From the NCBI GenBank assembly GCA_965216955.1, contig CBDCGV010000002.1, positions 1 through 64,000 of the forward strand: DNA of 64,000 bases, read 5' to 3'. The notes under the pieces were generated by a model. It did no database searches and was not told the DNA's origin. It saw nothing but the letters and a program-made list of their open reading frames with translations. This DNA is from CBDCGV01 sp965216955 (GTDB lineage Bacteria > Bacteroidota > Bacteroidia > Chitinophagales > JADIYW01). How positions within the stretch are numbered: the first letter of the stretch is position 1; the number at the start of each line of letters is the position of its first letter. Made by a program: the position numbers and the translations under genes. Shown one piece after another: positions 53,735 through 63,315 of this stretch.

Positions 53735-54974
53735 GAACCATTCTCTTTTTAATATTACCCTCTAAAACATAATGATCTATGAGTGGTGCAAATACATTTA
53801 AAAACAATATTGCTAACATCCATCCTTCTGGATAAGCAGGATTCAATACACGTATTAATAATCCTAAAAATCCAATTGAAAATCCATAAATCCATTTTCC
53901 AGTATTGGTAGAGGAAGCAGTAACAGGGTCTGTCGCCATAAATGCTAAAGCAAAAAGGAAACTGCCCATTATAAGATGATAATACCAAGGAATTGCTAAA
54001 AACGCATTGTCAGGAAACTTTGGAGCAATGCCATTTAAAAGTAATCCCATGGCTACACATCCTAAGAACATCGAAAGCATAATTCTCCAACTTGCAATAC
54101 CTGTAGCTAAAAGAATGACAACCCCTAAAACGATAAATATCTTATTTACCTCTCCAATAGAACCAGGTATAAATCCCCATAGCATTTCTGCATGAGTAAA
54201 TTGACTTGTAACCGCTTCCCATCCGCCCTTAGCAGCTAATGCTAAAGGGGTCGCTCCTGAAAAACCATCGACCAGAAGTGATTGCATCCCTCCATCTGGC
54301 ATTGCATTTAAACCCAATGCTGCCAACGTAGCTCCTGGTAAGCCTATAATTTTGTGCAAAATATTGTAGTCATAAGCCACCCAGCATAAATCTCCTGAGA
54401 TATACGTTGGATAAGCAAAGAAAACAAAGACCCTCGCCGTTAATGCCACATTTAAAATGTTCATCCCTGTTCCTCCAAAAGCCTCTTTTGCTATAATAAC
54501 TGCAAATGCAGTTGCAACTGCAACAATCCATAATGGAATATCTGGAGGCATGATTAACGGAATCAACATACCTGTAACTAAAAAACCTTCTTCTACTGAA
54601 TGACCTTTATTGGCTGCAAAAATAAACTCAATACCAAGCCCAACTAAATGCACCACAATAATTATGGGGAGCATTTGTAAAATACCATACAACATTTTAG
54701 GTAATAGCCCATCAAAAATGCCTGGATAAAGGCCCATAGCAGTGTAATGCTGATGACCAATATTAAACATCCCATGCAACAAACATAACTGCATAGCAAT
54801 TACGACAAAAACCATGGTACGCTTCAAATCCATTCCATCTCGAATGTGTACCCCACCCTTTGTTGTTTCATTTGGTTTAAATAGAAAAGTATGGAAGGCA
54901 TCAAAAGTAGTATGAAGGTATTTATTGCCCTTCGACTTTTCTTCCATATTATCTAAAAACTTCCTTAAACTCAT
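53727..54974 (-). CDS. nqrB: Na+-translocating NADH:quinone reductase subunit B
   Basis: Main membrane subunit, 415 residues with about ten helices. It carries FMN covalently on a Thr in the DGFSGATPLALAAKGG motif and binds riboflavin and quinone. The MATDPVTASSTNTGKWIYG segment is also a family hallmark. It lies between nqrA (20-base gap) and nqrC (8-base overlap). Confidence 0.97.
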   Translation of the reverse strand: MSLRKFLDNMEEKSKGNKYLHTTFDAFHTFLFKPNETTKGGVHIRDGMDLKRTMVFVVIAMQLCLLHGMFNIGHQHYTAMGLYPGIFDGLLPKMLYGILQMLPIIIVVHLVGLGIEFIFAANKGHSVEEGFLVTGMLIPLIMPPDIPLWIVAVATAFAVIIAKEAFGGTGMNILNVALTARVFVFFAYPTYISGDLCWVAYDYNILHKIIGLPGATLAALGLNAMPDGGMQSLLVDGFSGATPLALAAKGGWEAVTSQFTHAEMLWGFIPGSIGEVNKIFIVLGVVILLATGIASWRIMLSMFLGCVAMGLLLNGIAPKFPDNAFLAIPWYYHLIMGSFLFALAFMATDPVTASSTNTGKWIYGFSIGFLGLLIRVLNPAYPEGWMLAILFLNVFAPLIDHYVLEGNIKKRMVRG

Positions 54975-54994
54975 ATCAACTAATTGTAGTTGTT

Positions 54995-56614
54995 TTAACC
55001 TTGTTCTTGTAATGTATTTAACCCTTCCCTCAATATCTTCTGTACTTGTGTCTTAGAAGTACAAACAAATTCACAAATTGCTAAATCTTCTTCTACTACT
55101 TCATAGATCCCTAAACCTTCCATCTTGTCAAAATCATTAGCCAAAATAGATTTCAATAGGTGGACTGGGTAGATATCCATAGGCAACACTTTTTCATATT
55201 GCCCCGTTACCACAAAGGCTCTATGCTCCCCATTGGTATTAGTATTTACGTCAAATTCATATTCTGGAAATAAAAATGATGGGAAAGTCTTTGAAGCACT
55301 CGGTCTCATATAACCTGGCACCAACCAGCCAAACATTTCATATTGATCTCCTTCCTCAATTACTGTTAACTGATTTTCGAAATAGCTCAAATGTCCTTTG
55401 GCATTAATCTGTTTTCCAGTTAAAACATCACCGCTAATAAATCTTACATGCTCAGCATCTAGATTATCTTTAATCATGTTTTCTATATTAGCTCCCAATC
55501 TTGTTTTATAATACTTAGGCTGCTTTACCGAAGATCCTCCAAGTGCTATTGTTCTAATGGGATCGTACTTCCCTTCCGTAAATAATTTTCCAACGGTTAC
55601 TACATCCTCCGCATGTATAGTCCAAACTGTTTCCCCTTTAACAATAGGGGCTATATGATGAATTTGAATCCCTACATTTCCAGCTGGATGTTTACCGTCA
55701 AACCAGGCAAATTGAGCTCCTTTAGTTTTAGTAAAAGTATCTGAAGGTATATTATTAGGTGTCAGTCCAATATGAACGCTTCCTGAGGTTAATTTTCCTA
55801 AAGCGTCAATACCCGCTTGAAAATTAGAACCTTCACCCTCTAAGGTAAAATTCAAATCTCCCGCGAGAGGTGCGCTGTCAAAAGCGGAAATAAAAATTGC
55901 CTTTGGTACAATATCAGGATTAGCTAATACATTATAAGGCCGTTGCCTTAAAAAAGGCCATGATCCACTTTGGATCATCCTTTCTGCAATTTGATCACGA
56001 TCTAAATCTTTTGGATTTGTAGGCTCAAAGTCTTTATACTGAATAGATAAATCTCCTAAAATGATTACTTCATCAATTGCCCTCTTTGCTCCACGTGTAA
56101 TTTCAACAACTTCCCCACTAGTTGGAGCTGTGTATTTAATTCGAGGATTCTTCTTATCATAAAACAAGACATCTCCTGCTTTAACTTCATCACCAACTTG
56201 TACTTCTAATTTAGGAATTGGAGAAATACCAATAAAATCAGTAGGACTTACTGCAAAAGTTGAAGCTTTTAGCTCAACTATCTCTTTAACTGGTGTCCCT
56301 TTAATTTTTATATCAAAGCCCTTTTTTAATTTTATATATGGTGTATTATTTAGCTTAAAGTTTCTAATATGCTTTGGAATACCCCCACCTAAAATTCCTT
56401 GTTTTGAAGGAACAATGGAGTAATTACCTTTTAAATCCTCTTTATTTAAAAACTTCTCCTTTGCAAAGCCTAAATACCTATCAAAAATTAAAAAGACACC
56501 AATCAATACAATTGATAAAATAGCTATTAATAAAAATAGGATTAAACCCTGATTAAAACTTTTAGCAAGAATGATGTGCGGAGCATTGATTATTCCAAAA
56601 CACGAGATATCCAT
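54995..56614 (-). CDS. nqrA: Na+-translocating NADH:quinone reductase subunit A with N-terminal membrane anchor
   Basis: Cytoplasmic, quinone-binding subunit of Na+-NQR. With the ATG at 56614 (a TTG two codons earlier also opens the frame) the product has 539 residues. The canonical sequence begins near residue 93 with YIKLKKGFDIKIKGTP, and from there to the end it is 447 residues, the usual full length. The 92 extra residues contain a membrane helix (about 22-44) and a basic stretch (FAKEKFLNKEDLK). There is no other Met before residue 93. A good -33/-7 promoter lies just upstream. First gene of the nqr operon. Confidence 0.93.
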   Translation of the reverse strand: MDISCFGIINAPHIILAKSFNQGLILFLLIAILSIVLIGVFLIFDRYLGFAKEKFLNKEDLKGNYSIVPSKQGILGGGIPKHIRNFKLNNTPYIKLKKGFDIKIKGTPVKEIVELKASTFAVSPTDFIGISPIPKLEVQVGDEVKAGDVLFYDKKNPRIKYTAPTSGEVVEITRGAKRAIDEVIILGDLSIQYKDFEPTNPKDLDRDQIAERMIQSGSWPFLRQRPYNVLANPDIVPKAIFISAFDSAPLAGDLNFTLEGEGSNFQAGIDALGKLTSGSVHIGLTPNNIPSDTFTKTKGAQFAWFDGKHPAGNVGIQIHHIAPIVKGETVWTIHAEDVVTVGKLFTEGKYDPIRTIALGGSSVKQPKYYKTRLGANIENMIKDNLDAEHVRFISGDVLTGKQINAKGHLSYFENQLTVIEEGDQYEMFGWLVPGYMRPSASKTFPSFLFPEYEFDVNTNTNGEHRAFVVTGQYEKVLPMDIYPVHLLKSILANDFDKMEGLGIYEVVEEDLAICEFVCTSKTQVQKILREGLNTLQEQG

Positions 56615-56638
56615 GAACAAAATTTATCTTACAGGCAG

Positions 56639-56666
56639 CAAAGGTATAATTAGTTTTGCAATTCAA
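56639..56666 (-). promoter_or_regulatory. Promoter of the nqr operon
   Basis: On the minus strand TTG (56664-56666) and TACCTTTG (56639-56646) are separated by 17 bases. The -7 element fits TAnnTTTG exactly. The start would lie near 56634, about 20 bases ahead of the nqrA ATG. This supports the long NqrA reading frame as genuine. Confidence 0.5.
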
Positions 56667-56819
56667 GATTAAGGACAATTTAATTTTTTGCACAATATTT
56701 TATTTAATCACATTGATCATCAATTCACAATGAAAATATTAAGGAATTCAAATGTAATATTTGCTTATTTTAAGCGCTTTATGAATAGAAGGTACAATAT
56801 TTGATTTAGAAGACTTAAT

Positions 56820-58109
56820 ATGAAGTTTTACAAGGGTTGTTGTTTTTTTTGTTTGTTTTTTTTGAAATTAAATTTCATTAGTGCAATTGATTTAACAGAA
56901 ATTGAATTTGGCAGTAATAAAATTTTTAATGACCAAATAAAGACCCCTACTCTATTTCCTCCCAATTACCCTTTTGCAAACCCTGTTATTCAAATGAATA
57001 CAAGTGATATTTTAGAACTTCGATTTGATTTATTGGGAACAGATGTCAAAGATCTTTCTTATACTATTTTACAATGCGATTATGAATGGACACCCACTAT
57101 TTTAAATCAGTATGAATATATTGATGGGTTTTCTGAAGTTGAAATTACAGATTACGACAACTCCTTTAACACATTAGTTGATTATGTGCATTACAAACTC
57201 CATATTCCAAATCAGGATATGCAAATTACCAAAAGCGGGAATTATGTAATTATTGTTTTTGAAAGCAATTCTGAAGAGATCTTATTTATGAGACGTTTTA
57301 TGGTTTTTGATCCTAAAGTTCAAATACTTGGTAATGTTTTTCTTCCTAACAATCCTTTTAAACAAGAACAATACCAAGACATTCAATTTACCGTTTCTCA
57401 CAAAGGGCTCGAAATATCAAGTCCATATCAAGAGGTTAATGCAGTTGTTACCCAAAATGAACGACCGGATATTGCGATTGGTGGTTTAAAACCACTTATG
57501 TTTGGAAAAGAAGAATTAAGGTTTAATCACAATATGAAATCGGCATTTAAAACAGGTAAAGAATTTAGATGGTTTGATATGAGAAGTTTAAGATTTAGAG
57601 CTGAAGGGATAAAACATATTCAACAAATTCAAGAGGAAAACCATGTTTATCTTCATTATGACCCCATAAGATCAAACAGAGATTATAGATTCGAAGACGA
57701 CCTCAATGGAAAGTTCTTAACTGAAACAATTGAAAGTCCACACCCATTTATTGAAGGGGATTATGCATATGTTCATTTTGATTTTAAGGTTCCCGCTAAA
57801 TTAAAAGACCAAGAAGTTTACATTATAGGTGGTTTTAATGATTGGCAATTGTTGCCTGAGAATAAGATGAGATTTAATGCCAGTAAAGGCACTTATGAAA
57901 CAACGCTCTTTTTAAAACAAGGATTTTATAATTATACTTTTGCTACTGTAAACGAGACAAGCAAAGTTCCTGATGTTGATTTTACTGATGGTCATTTTTA
58001 CGACACTGAGAATGATTATACCATTTATCTATATCATCGTCCCTTTGGAGAATTATATGATCAACTTATAGGTATTACTTATCTAAATAGTAGATTGAAT
58101 AGGTATTAG
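56820..58109 (+). CDS. Type IX secretion Plug protein (DUF5103)
   Basis: The 429-residue protein has a signal peptide (about 1-22) and the DUF5103 family opening DLTEIEFGSNKIFNDQIKTP. Later segments LSYTILQCDYEWTPTILNQYEYIDGF and a C-terminal GGFNDWQLLPENKMRFN (a carbohydrate-binding-like beta sandwich) also fit. In Flavobacterium the protein closes the periplasmic side of the SprA translocon. The T9SS-sorted protein at 25.6 kb is consistent. It is divergent from nqrA, with 205 bases between the starts. Confidence 0.87.
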   Translation: MKFYKGCCFFCLFFLKLNFISAIDLTEIEFGSNKIFNDQIKTPTLFPPNYPFANPVIQMNTSDILELRFDLLGTDVKDLSYTILQCDYEWTPTILNQYEYIDGFSEVEITDYDNSFNTLVDYVHYKLHIPNQDMQITKSGNYVIIVFESNSEEILFMRRFMVFDPKVQILGNVFLPNNPFKQEQYQDIQFTVSHKGLEISSPYQEVNAVVTQNERPDIAIGGLKPLMFGKEELRFNHNMKSAFKTGKEFRWFDMRSLRFRAEGIKHIQQIQEENHVYLHYDPIRSNRDYRFEDDLNGKFLTETIESPHPFIEGDYAYVHFDFKVPAKLKDQEVYIIGGFNDWQLLPENKMRFNASKGTYETTLFLKQGFYNYTFATVNETSKVPDVDFTDGHFYDTENDYTIYLYHRPFGELYDQLIGITYLNSRLNRY

Positions 58110-58133
58110 GAGCAATGATTTAACAATGGGCAA

Positions 58134-58661
58134 TTATTCTCCCAATATATCATCAACAAACATAGATTTTAGACTAGTGGTTTCATTGGGTTTTATTTTT
58201 CCTGCTAATAACAATCTAATTTCTCGACGACGTAAACTACCATCATAAAGCTTTTGCTCTTTTTCTGTTTGAGGAATTATTTCTGGAATTTTAACTCTAT
58301 TCCCATATTTATCTAATGCTACAAAAGTAAAAAAAGCGGTATGCGAAGTAACTTCCGTTTGATCTTGAATATTTTGAATTTTCACTTCGCAAAATACTTC
58401 CATGGAAGTATTAAAAGCCCTTGTTACAAAAGATTTAATGATGACTACATCTCCCACTTTAATTGGATGCCTAAATGAGACATTATCTACTCCTGCCGTA
58501 ACCGAAATACAACCACTATGTTTCATTGCGCTAACACCCGTTGCCACATCCATCCAACTCAATAGGTTACCTCCCATCAAGTTTCCTAACGGATTGGCAT
58601 GCCCAGGCATAATTAATTCTGTTTGAATATTTAAAGAATCTGAAGGATGTTTGCTTTTCAT
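58134..58661 (-). CDS. Acyl-CoA thioesterase, hotdog fold (YciA/ACOT type)
   Basis: The 175-residue protein has the hotdog family motif HANPLGNLMGGNLLSWMDVATGVSAMKHSG, with the Asn/Asp residues used in catalysis. The DNVSFRHPIKVGDVVIIKSFV segment also fits. It hydrolyses acyl-CoA in the cytosol. It is not part of the cluster at 32-41 kb. It ends convergently with the Plug gene. Confidence 0.92.
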   Translation of the reverse strand: MKSKHPSDSLNIQTELIMPGHANPLGNLMGGNLLSWMDVATGVSAMKHSGCISVTAGVDNVSFRHPIKVGDVVIIKSFVTRAFNTSMEVFCEVKIQNIQDQTEVTSHTAFFTFVALDKYGNRVKIPEIIPQTEKEQKLYDGSLRRREIRLLLAGKIKPNETTSLKSMFVDDILGE

Positions 58662-58717
58662 CTAACTTTTTTAATAATTACAAAGATGTCAAAAGTTGCC
58701 TAATATTTAGCTTTAAT

Positions 58718-58740
58718 ATAAAAGACACCTATTAGGTGCC
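58718..58740 (-). terminator. Rho-independent terminator of tRNA-Arg
   Basis: On the minus strand GGCACCT and AGGTGTC pair over 7 bp (one G-T pair) with a 3-base loop and a following T-run (TTTTATATT). It begins 7 bases after the tRNA 3' end. Confidence 0.75.
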
Positions 58741-58746
58741 TTCTAA

Positions 58747-58823
58747 TGGTGACCCAGAGAGGATTCGAACCCCTAACCCTCAGAGCCGAAATCTGATATT
58801 CTATCCAGTTGAACTACTGGGCC
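58747..58823 (-). tRNA. tRNA-Arg (TCG anticodon)
   Basis: The minus strand folds as a tRNA: acceptor GGCCCAG pairs with CTGGGTC (one G-T), and the T-loop reads GGTTCGAATCC. The anticodon stem TCAGA/TCTGA encloses the loop TTTCGGC, whose central TCG decodes CGA arginine codons. The 3' CCA is encoded (58747-58749), so the mature RNA without CCA would be 58750-58823. It lies between the thioesterase and GMC genes. Confidence 0.95.
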
Positions 58824-58871
58824 ATCGAGCACAAATTTAGTGCTTCCTTTTTAACTATTACAATTTATAAA

Positions 58872-60467
58872 TTAAAGCCTGATATCCTCTCGTATAATAG
58901 TATTCATATTCCTTTCAGCTAAAGCAGCTATAGTTAAAGCAGGGTTTACCATTCCCGCAGAGCCAGGCAACATACAAGAATCTAAACAATAAAGATTTGA
59001 ATACCCTTTGAGTCTTCCATATAAGTCGCTGGCTTTTCCTAAAACTATACCTCCCAAAGGGTGATAAGTAAAATCTTTAGAAACACCTCCCTTAATAAAA
59101 GTGCTAATTTTTCCTCCATTATCATCATTTAACCTATTTGCCATTGATCTAATGGCTGCCGCTGCTTCATCTCCATCATTATATCCCCAATCTAAGTTTA
59201 ACTTATCCATTTCTATATTATAAGTAAAACTTGCTCTGGCATCTGTAAGTGGAACACCTACTAATAGCAAAGACCTCGTTTCTATCCCTACCGGAAAAAT
59301 ATCCTGCATAGCAGTTGTTGGTGTTATTGGATTATTCTCATCTGTAATAGTCATAGTTGGAGGACTCGAATGGATATCACCCGTATACTCCTTAAGTGTA
59401 CTTCTTAAGCAAAAGGCATTTCCATTATGTCCCCATCCCTTGCCTATTTCATTATTGAGATTAGATAATGCTCCAGTATCTCTTGCTTTCAATAATAGCT
59501 TATTGCTCCCTACATTCCCTGCACATATAAACAAATATTTGGCAGTAATTACTCTTTCTCTTATTATATTGCCTTGTTCATCAATCACCTCAAAAACTAC
59601 TTTATAAAGCTGTTGAGTCTTCTCCTCCTCTATCATTCTTGCTTTATGAAGGGTATGTATTTTTAAATTTCCTGTTCCAATCCCCTCGGCAATATAATTC
59701 TTATCTAAACTATTTTTAATTCCGTTATTACATCCATAAATCAGTTCTCCCTTAAGTGCTGATTTCTTTATTTCTTTATTTAGCTCTTTTCTCCAAACAT
59801 TGAAATCATAGAAAGAGTGCGCATAACCTGTTTTAAACCCAGATTTGATTGCATGTTTCTCCGAAATCTGAGAAAACTTATAAAATGAGGATTCAAACAA
59901 ATCTCTTGGCATTAAAGAAGCGAAAAGCATTTGTCTAACTTTTGGGAACCAAATACTATCCAATTCGCTATAATCTATATTGGGAAACAATCGAGTATTA
60001 AAGACCTCCTTTTCAGGTTGTAAAAGGACTCCTCCATTAGCTATAGAACCTCCACCAAGTGCATTCCCTTGATAGATGTTCATATTTTTAAATTCTACCA
60101 TGTCTAGCACTCCAACGTGCTTCTTTTGAAAAGATAGCTGTGGTCCAAATGGTAAAACAGTTTTTGTTCGCAACCATGTTGATCTATTATCAGGAGGAAG
60201 ATTCGGAGAAAAGACATTTCCTTTACTATCATCCCAAAATTTACCTTGTTCTGCTAATATAGTTGGAATACCGGCTTCACTTAAACGTAACGCTGCAACA
60301 GCCCCACCGAATCCTGATCCAATTACCAAGGCTTCTGTTTGCTCCTCTTCTTGAAGAAGATCTTCCTCCTTACTACACGATAAAAAGTTAATGGATGCAC
60401 TACCTATAAATCCCGCTTTCAGCAAGGCCATTCTTCCTAGAAAAGCTCTTCGAGAATAGGCCATCAT
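58872..60467 (-). CDS. Tat-exported GMC/cholesterol-oxidase-like FAD oxidoreductase
   Basis: The 531-residue protein starts with a Tat-type signal, SRRAFLGRMALLKAGF, ending in a lipobox (INFLSC). The FAD-binding motif EALVIGSGFGGAVAALRLSEAG follows, and later GNALGGGSIANGGVLLQP and a C-terminal HPLGG segment typical of the GMC and cholesterol-oxidase group. It probably oxidises an alcohol or sterol in the periplasm. It is 8 bases from fabI, in the same direction. Confidence 0.87.
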   Translation of the reverse strand: MMAYSRRAFLGRMALLKAGFIGSASINFLSCSKEEDLLQEEEQTEALVIGSGFGGAVAALRLSEAGIPTILAEQGKFWDDSKGNVFSPNLPPDNRSTWLRTKTVLPFGPQLSFQKKHVGVLDMVEFKNMNIYQGNALGGGSIANGGVLLQPEKEVFNTRLFPNIDYSELDSIWFPKVRQMLFASLMPRDLFESSFYKFSQISEKHAIKSGFKTGYAHSFYDFNVWRKELNKEIKKSALKGELIYGCNNGIKNSLDKNYIAEGIGTGNLKIHTLHKARMIEEEKTQQLYKVVFEVIDEQGNIIRERVITAKYLFICAGNVGSNKLLLKARDTGALSNLNNEIGKGWGHNGNAFCLRSTLKEYTGDIHSSPPTMTITDENNPITPTTAMQDIFPVGIETRSLLLVGVPLTDARASFTYNIEMDKLNLDWGYNDGDEAAAAIRSMANRLNDDNGGKISTFIKGGVSKDFTYHPLGGIVLGKASDLYGRLKGYSNLYCLDSCMLPGSAGMVNPALTIAALAERNMNTIIREDIRL

Positions 60468-60475
60468 AAATTCAA

Positions 60476-61279
60476 TTATTCTAAGATTTTATCTATTAAT
60501 ATTTCACTTACACCAGTAGTTGAGAATCCACCATCATGAAAGAGGTTTTGCATTGTAACCATTTTTGTGTAATCTGAAAATAATGAGATACAATATTTCG
60601 CACAATCTTCGGCACTGGCATTTCCAAGAGGAGATAATTTTTCAGCATATTCAAAAAAAGCATTAAAACCCTTCACTCCTGAACCTGCAGTAGTTACTGT
60701 TGGCGATTGACTTATCGAATTAATTCTAACGTTATTTTGGTTACCATAGTGATATCCAAAGCTTCGCACAATAGACTCTAACAAGGCCTTAGCATTTGCC
60801 ATATCATTGTATCCTGGAAAGGCACGCTGAGCTGCAATGTATGAGAGCGCTATGACCGACCCCCATTCATTAATGGCATCTTTTTCCATACAAACTTGTA
60901 AAACCTTGTGCAATGAAAGTGCAGAAATGTCCAACGTTTTTTGAAAAAACTCATATTTCGTATTGGTATATGGTTTTTTCTTACGCACGTTTGGTGACAT
61001 CCCTATAGAATGCAGAATAAAATCAACGCCTCCAAACTTTGCCTTAGTCTTATCGATAAGCTGTTCTATATCATCTAAAGAAGTGGCATCTGCAGCAATT
61101 ACTTCGGCATCACATTGAATTCCAAGTTCATTTATCTTCCCAAAACGAAGCGCAACAGGCGCATTAGTTAAAATAAATTCAGCTCCTTCTTTCTTTGCTT
61201 CAATAGCTACTTTCCAAGCAATGGAACTTTCGTCTAAAGCACCAAAAATAATTCCTTTCTTTCCTTCCAATAATTTCAT
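60476..61279 (-). CDS. fabI: Enoyl-[acyl-carrier-protein] reductase (NADH) FabI
   Basis: Last step of fatty-acid elongation. The 267-residue SDR protein opens MKLLEGKKGIIFGALDESSIAWKVA, which has the FabI-type non-GxxxGxG cofactor loop. Catalytic Tyr and Lys lie in GYNDMANAKALLESIVR, with the family spacing Y-x2-M-x2-A-K. HSIGMSPN and the INSISQSPTVTTAGS substrate loop also fit. Cotranscription with the GMC gene is likely. Confidence 0.93.
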   Translation of the reverse strand: MKLLEGKKGIIFGALDESSIAWKVAIEAKKEGAEFILTNAPVALRFGKINELGIQCDAEVIAADATSLDDIEQLIDKTKAKFGGVDFILHSIGMSPNVRKKKPYTNTKYEFFQKTLDISALSLHKVLQVCMEKDAINEWGSVIALSYIAAQRAFPGYNDMANAKALLESIVRSFGYHYGNQNNVRINSISQSPTVTTAGSGVKGFNAFFEYAEKLSPLGNASAEDCAKYCISLFSDYTKMVTMQNLFHDGGFSTTGVSEILIDKILE

Positions 61280-61501
61280 AGGATGTAAATTTAGTGAAAG
61301 AAATTCAAGGGAAGAATATTCCGATCAATGAGTAAATAATTTTGATTAATGATTAATAAATCCACAATAAAACATTGCTCAATTAAAACCAATTGAATAC
61401 ATAGTAAGTATTTTTTAAGCAGAAGTCTTATTTTACTTTTATGAAGTTTGGACTAATTATTGCTAATTTAAATGTGTTATTCTGTATATAATGAACGTAA
61501 G

Positions 61502-62626
61502 ATGAGAAACTTTATATTACTTTTCTTCTTGACATCTATCTTTCAATTAAATGCTCAAAAACCTAATTGGGGTGATTTTAAAATAAATCCAAGTTCTGTA
61601 AAAGATGAGTTTACGCTACAATTTGATTGGTTGAGAGAAAATATGTTTGTAAAAATTAGCGATGACGGTTATACTTTTACCATAGGTGGAGATGATATTC
61701 AAGCTGAATACAAATATATAATAGATGAAAAAGTTTTTAAGCTCCAGTCAGTTCCTAAAGGTCAGGCTTATATGAATAACAAGATCTTTCAAGAACATAA
61801 AGAAAAGGGATTTCCAATCATTGGAACGGATATGCAAGCCTTAAGATACTTTGTAATTGGTTTTGAAAACACTATTAATGATGTTTACCAATTGAATCAA
61901 TCAAGTAAGAATGGCTTTAAAGATGAAGGCTACTCCAATGGATATGGAGTTGAATTATATGGGAATGGCAATGCTTATATTGGTGCATTTAAAGCTGCCA
62001 ACCGAGAGGGAAAAGGTCGCTATATATTAGTACAGAAAGATGGGTGGCAAATTATGGATGGTAATTTTAAAAATGGTGTTCAACATGGAGCATTCATCGT
62101 CAATTATAGTGATCAATCTAAAGGCCATGGCAGATTTGTGAATGGGAAAGTAGATGGCATCTGGCGTTACAAATACGTAGATGGAAGTCTGAAGAAAAAT
62201 AGTTTTAACAATGGTGCTTTTGTAAAGGAAATTAAGACCGAAGATAACTTACACAGCCAATTGACTAAAGATAAAGATTTGACTATTCAATTTATTGAGG
62301 ATATAAAAATCTACAATTCATCACCAAAGACAGAGCTCAAAACATTTAGATTTTATGAAGATGATTTAAAGGGTTACACCTTTAGTTTTCCATATAGCAT
62401 GGGCTTAGGAGGGGGAGCACATAAATATAAATCTGAGTTAATCGAAGTAGAGGAAGATCCAGAGCAAAGAGTAGAAACTTTTGAGCATTATTTTAAGCAT
62501 CAAGATGGAAAAAGCTCATTTAAAGTAATCTTTTTTAAAACTCCACAAAAGATCAATAATATGGATTACCGTATTGTAATTCATTTAGATAGTGAGGATT
62601 TTGAGCGTAAATTCTATCTTCAATAA
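61502..62626 (+). CDS. Secreted protein with MORN-like repeats
   Basis: The ATG at 61502 gives a signal peptide (MRNFILLFFLTSIFQLNAQ) and a 374-residue product. The frame from 61472 has ten more residues ahead of the signal. The central part (about 150-245) has repeated YGNGNAYIGAFKAANREGKGRY, DGNFKNGVQHGAF and GRFVNGKVDGIWRYKYVDG units, resembling MORN motifs. The remaining regions are not recognised. A hairpin covers the stop codon. Confidence 0.78.
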   Translation: MRNFILLFFLTSIFQLNAQKPNWGDFKINPSSVKDEFTLQFDWLRENMFVKISDDGYTFTIGGDDIQAEYKYIIDEKVFKLQSVPKGQAYMNNKIFQEHKEKGFPIIGTDMQALRYFVIGFENTINDVYQLNQSSKNGFKDEGYSNGYGVELYGNGNAYIGAFKAANREGKGRYILVQKDGWQIMDGNFKNGVQHGAFIVNYSDQSKGHGRFVNGKVDGIWRYKYVDGSLKKNSFNNGAFVKEIKTEDNLHSQLTKDKDLTIQFIEDIKIYNSSPKTELKTFRFYEDDLKGYTFSFPYSMGLGGGAHKYKSELIEVEEDPEQRVETFEHYFKHQDGKSSFKVIFFKTPQKINNMDYRIVIHLDSEDFERKFYLQ

Positions 62627-62644
62627 TTTAACATTATTGAAGAT
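62616..62644. terminator. Hairpin overlapping the MORN gene stop codon
   Basis: ATCTTCAATAAT and ATTATTGAAGAT pair perfectly over 12 bp around a 5-base loop. The stop codon of the plus-strand gene (62624-62626) lies in the left arm. It is between convergent genes, so it may act on both strands, but it lacks a long T-run. Confidence 0.5.
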
Positions 62645-62667
62645 TCAGATAATTAACAACTCACTAA

Positions 62668-63252
62668 CTAATATATCCATAACAAAACATCTGACTCATT
62701 TTTAAGTAAATTATCAATTGCTTTCATCAATTCATTTGATACGGCCGGGCATCCCCATCCCTCAGGTGTTCCTTTTGGAAAAGTTTCTTCGCTTAAAACC
62801 ATGTCCCATGAATGTAATACGATTAGTCTATCAAATGCATTATTATTCGACGGATCTATGCCGTGTAATTTATAATTCACATTAATACCCCAAGAGCTAT
62901 ACCCGCGTTTTCCTATTTTGTATCTCCCTAAAGAAGAACAATGGCTATCATGTTCATTACTAAAAGTTGGATTTGTCTTAGATAAATCTCCACTCCAATC
63001 ACCATCACAACAACCATGACTAACCAAACCTTTTAACAATATAGAATCACTATTAAAATCCCAAACAAAGAATCGGTCTTTCCCTGAATGGATTTGCATA
63101 TCAACCAAAATACAATATGAAGTATTAAGGCTATTATTCACACAATATTTATAAGCACTATTGGTATATCCCTCTAATCTATGACTAACGATGTTATCAT
63201 GATTAAATGGCAATAAAAAGGGAAATAGAATAATTAAAAGATGAATATGCAC
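62668..63252 (-). CDS. YkuD_2 (murein L,D-transpeptidase-type) family protein
   Basis: The 194-residue protein has an N-terminal hydrophobic segment and the YkuD_2 signature. A His in LHSWDM and the Cys in PEGWGCPAVSNELM would form the catalytic pair. Gly-rich SHGCCDGDWSG and KIGKRGYSSWGINVNYKLHG are also characteristic. It is probably periplasmic. The product is compact but within the family range. Confidence 0.87.
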   Translation of the reverse strand: MHIHLLIILFPFLLPFNHDNIVSHRLEGYTNSAYKYCVNNSLNTSYCILVDMQIHSGKDRFFVWDFNSDSILLKGLVSHGCCDGDWSGDLSKTNPTFSNEHDSHCSSLGRYKIGKRGYSSWGINVNYKLHGIDPSNNNAFDRLIVLHSWDMVLSEETFPKGTPEGWGCPAVSNELMKAIDNLLKNESDVLLWIY

Positions 63253-63315
63253 AGTTTATAGTACGACGGTATTTATCCTTTAGTATGCTATTGTTTAAGA
63301 AACTTATTCAGTATT

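Noticed and set aside
56712..56724. ATTGATcATCAAT, similar to the FNR-type boxes, between nqrA and the Plug gene
   Set aside because: The half-sites are one base apart, not four, so a Crp/Fnr dimer would not bind in the usual way. It is only a short palindrome.
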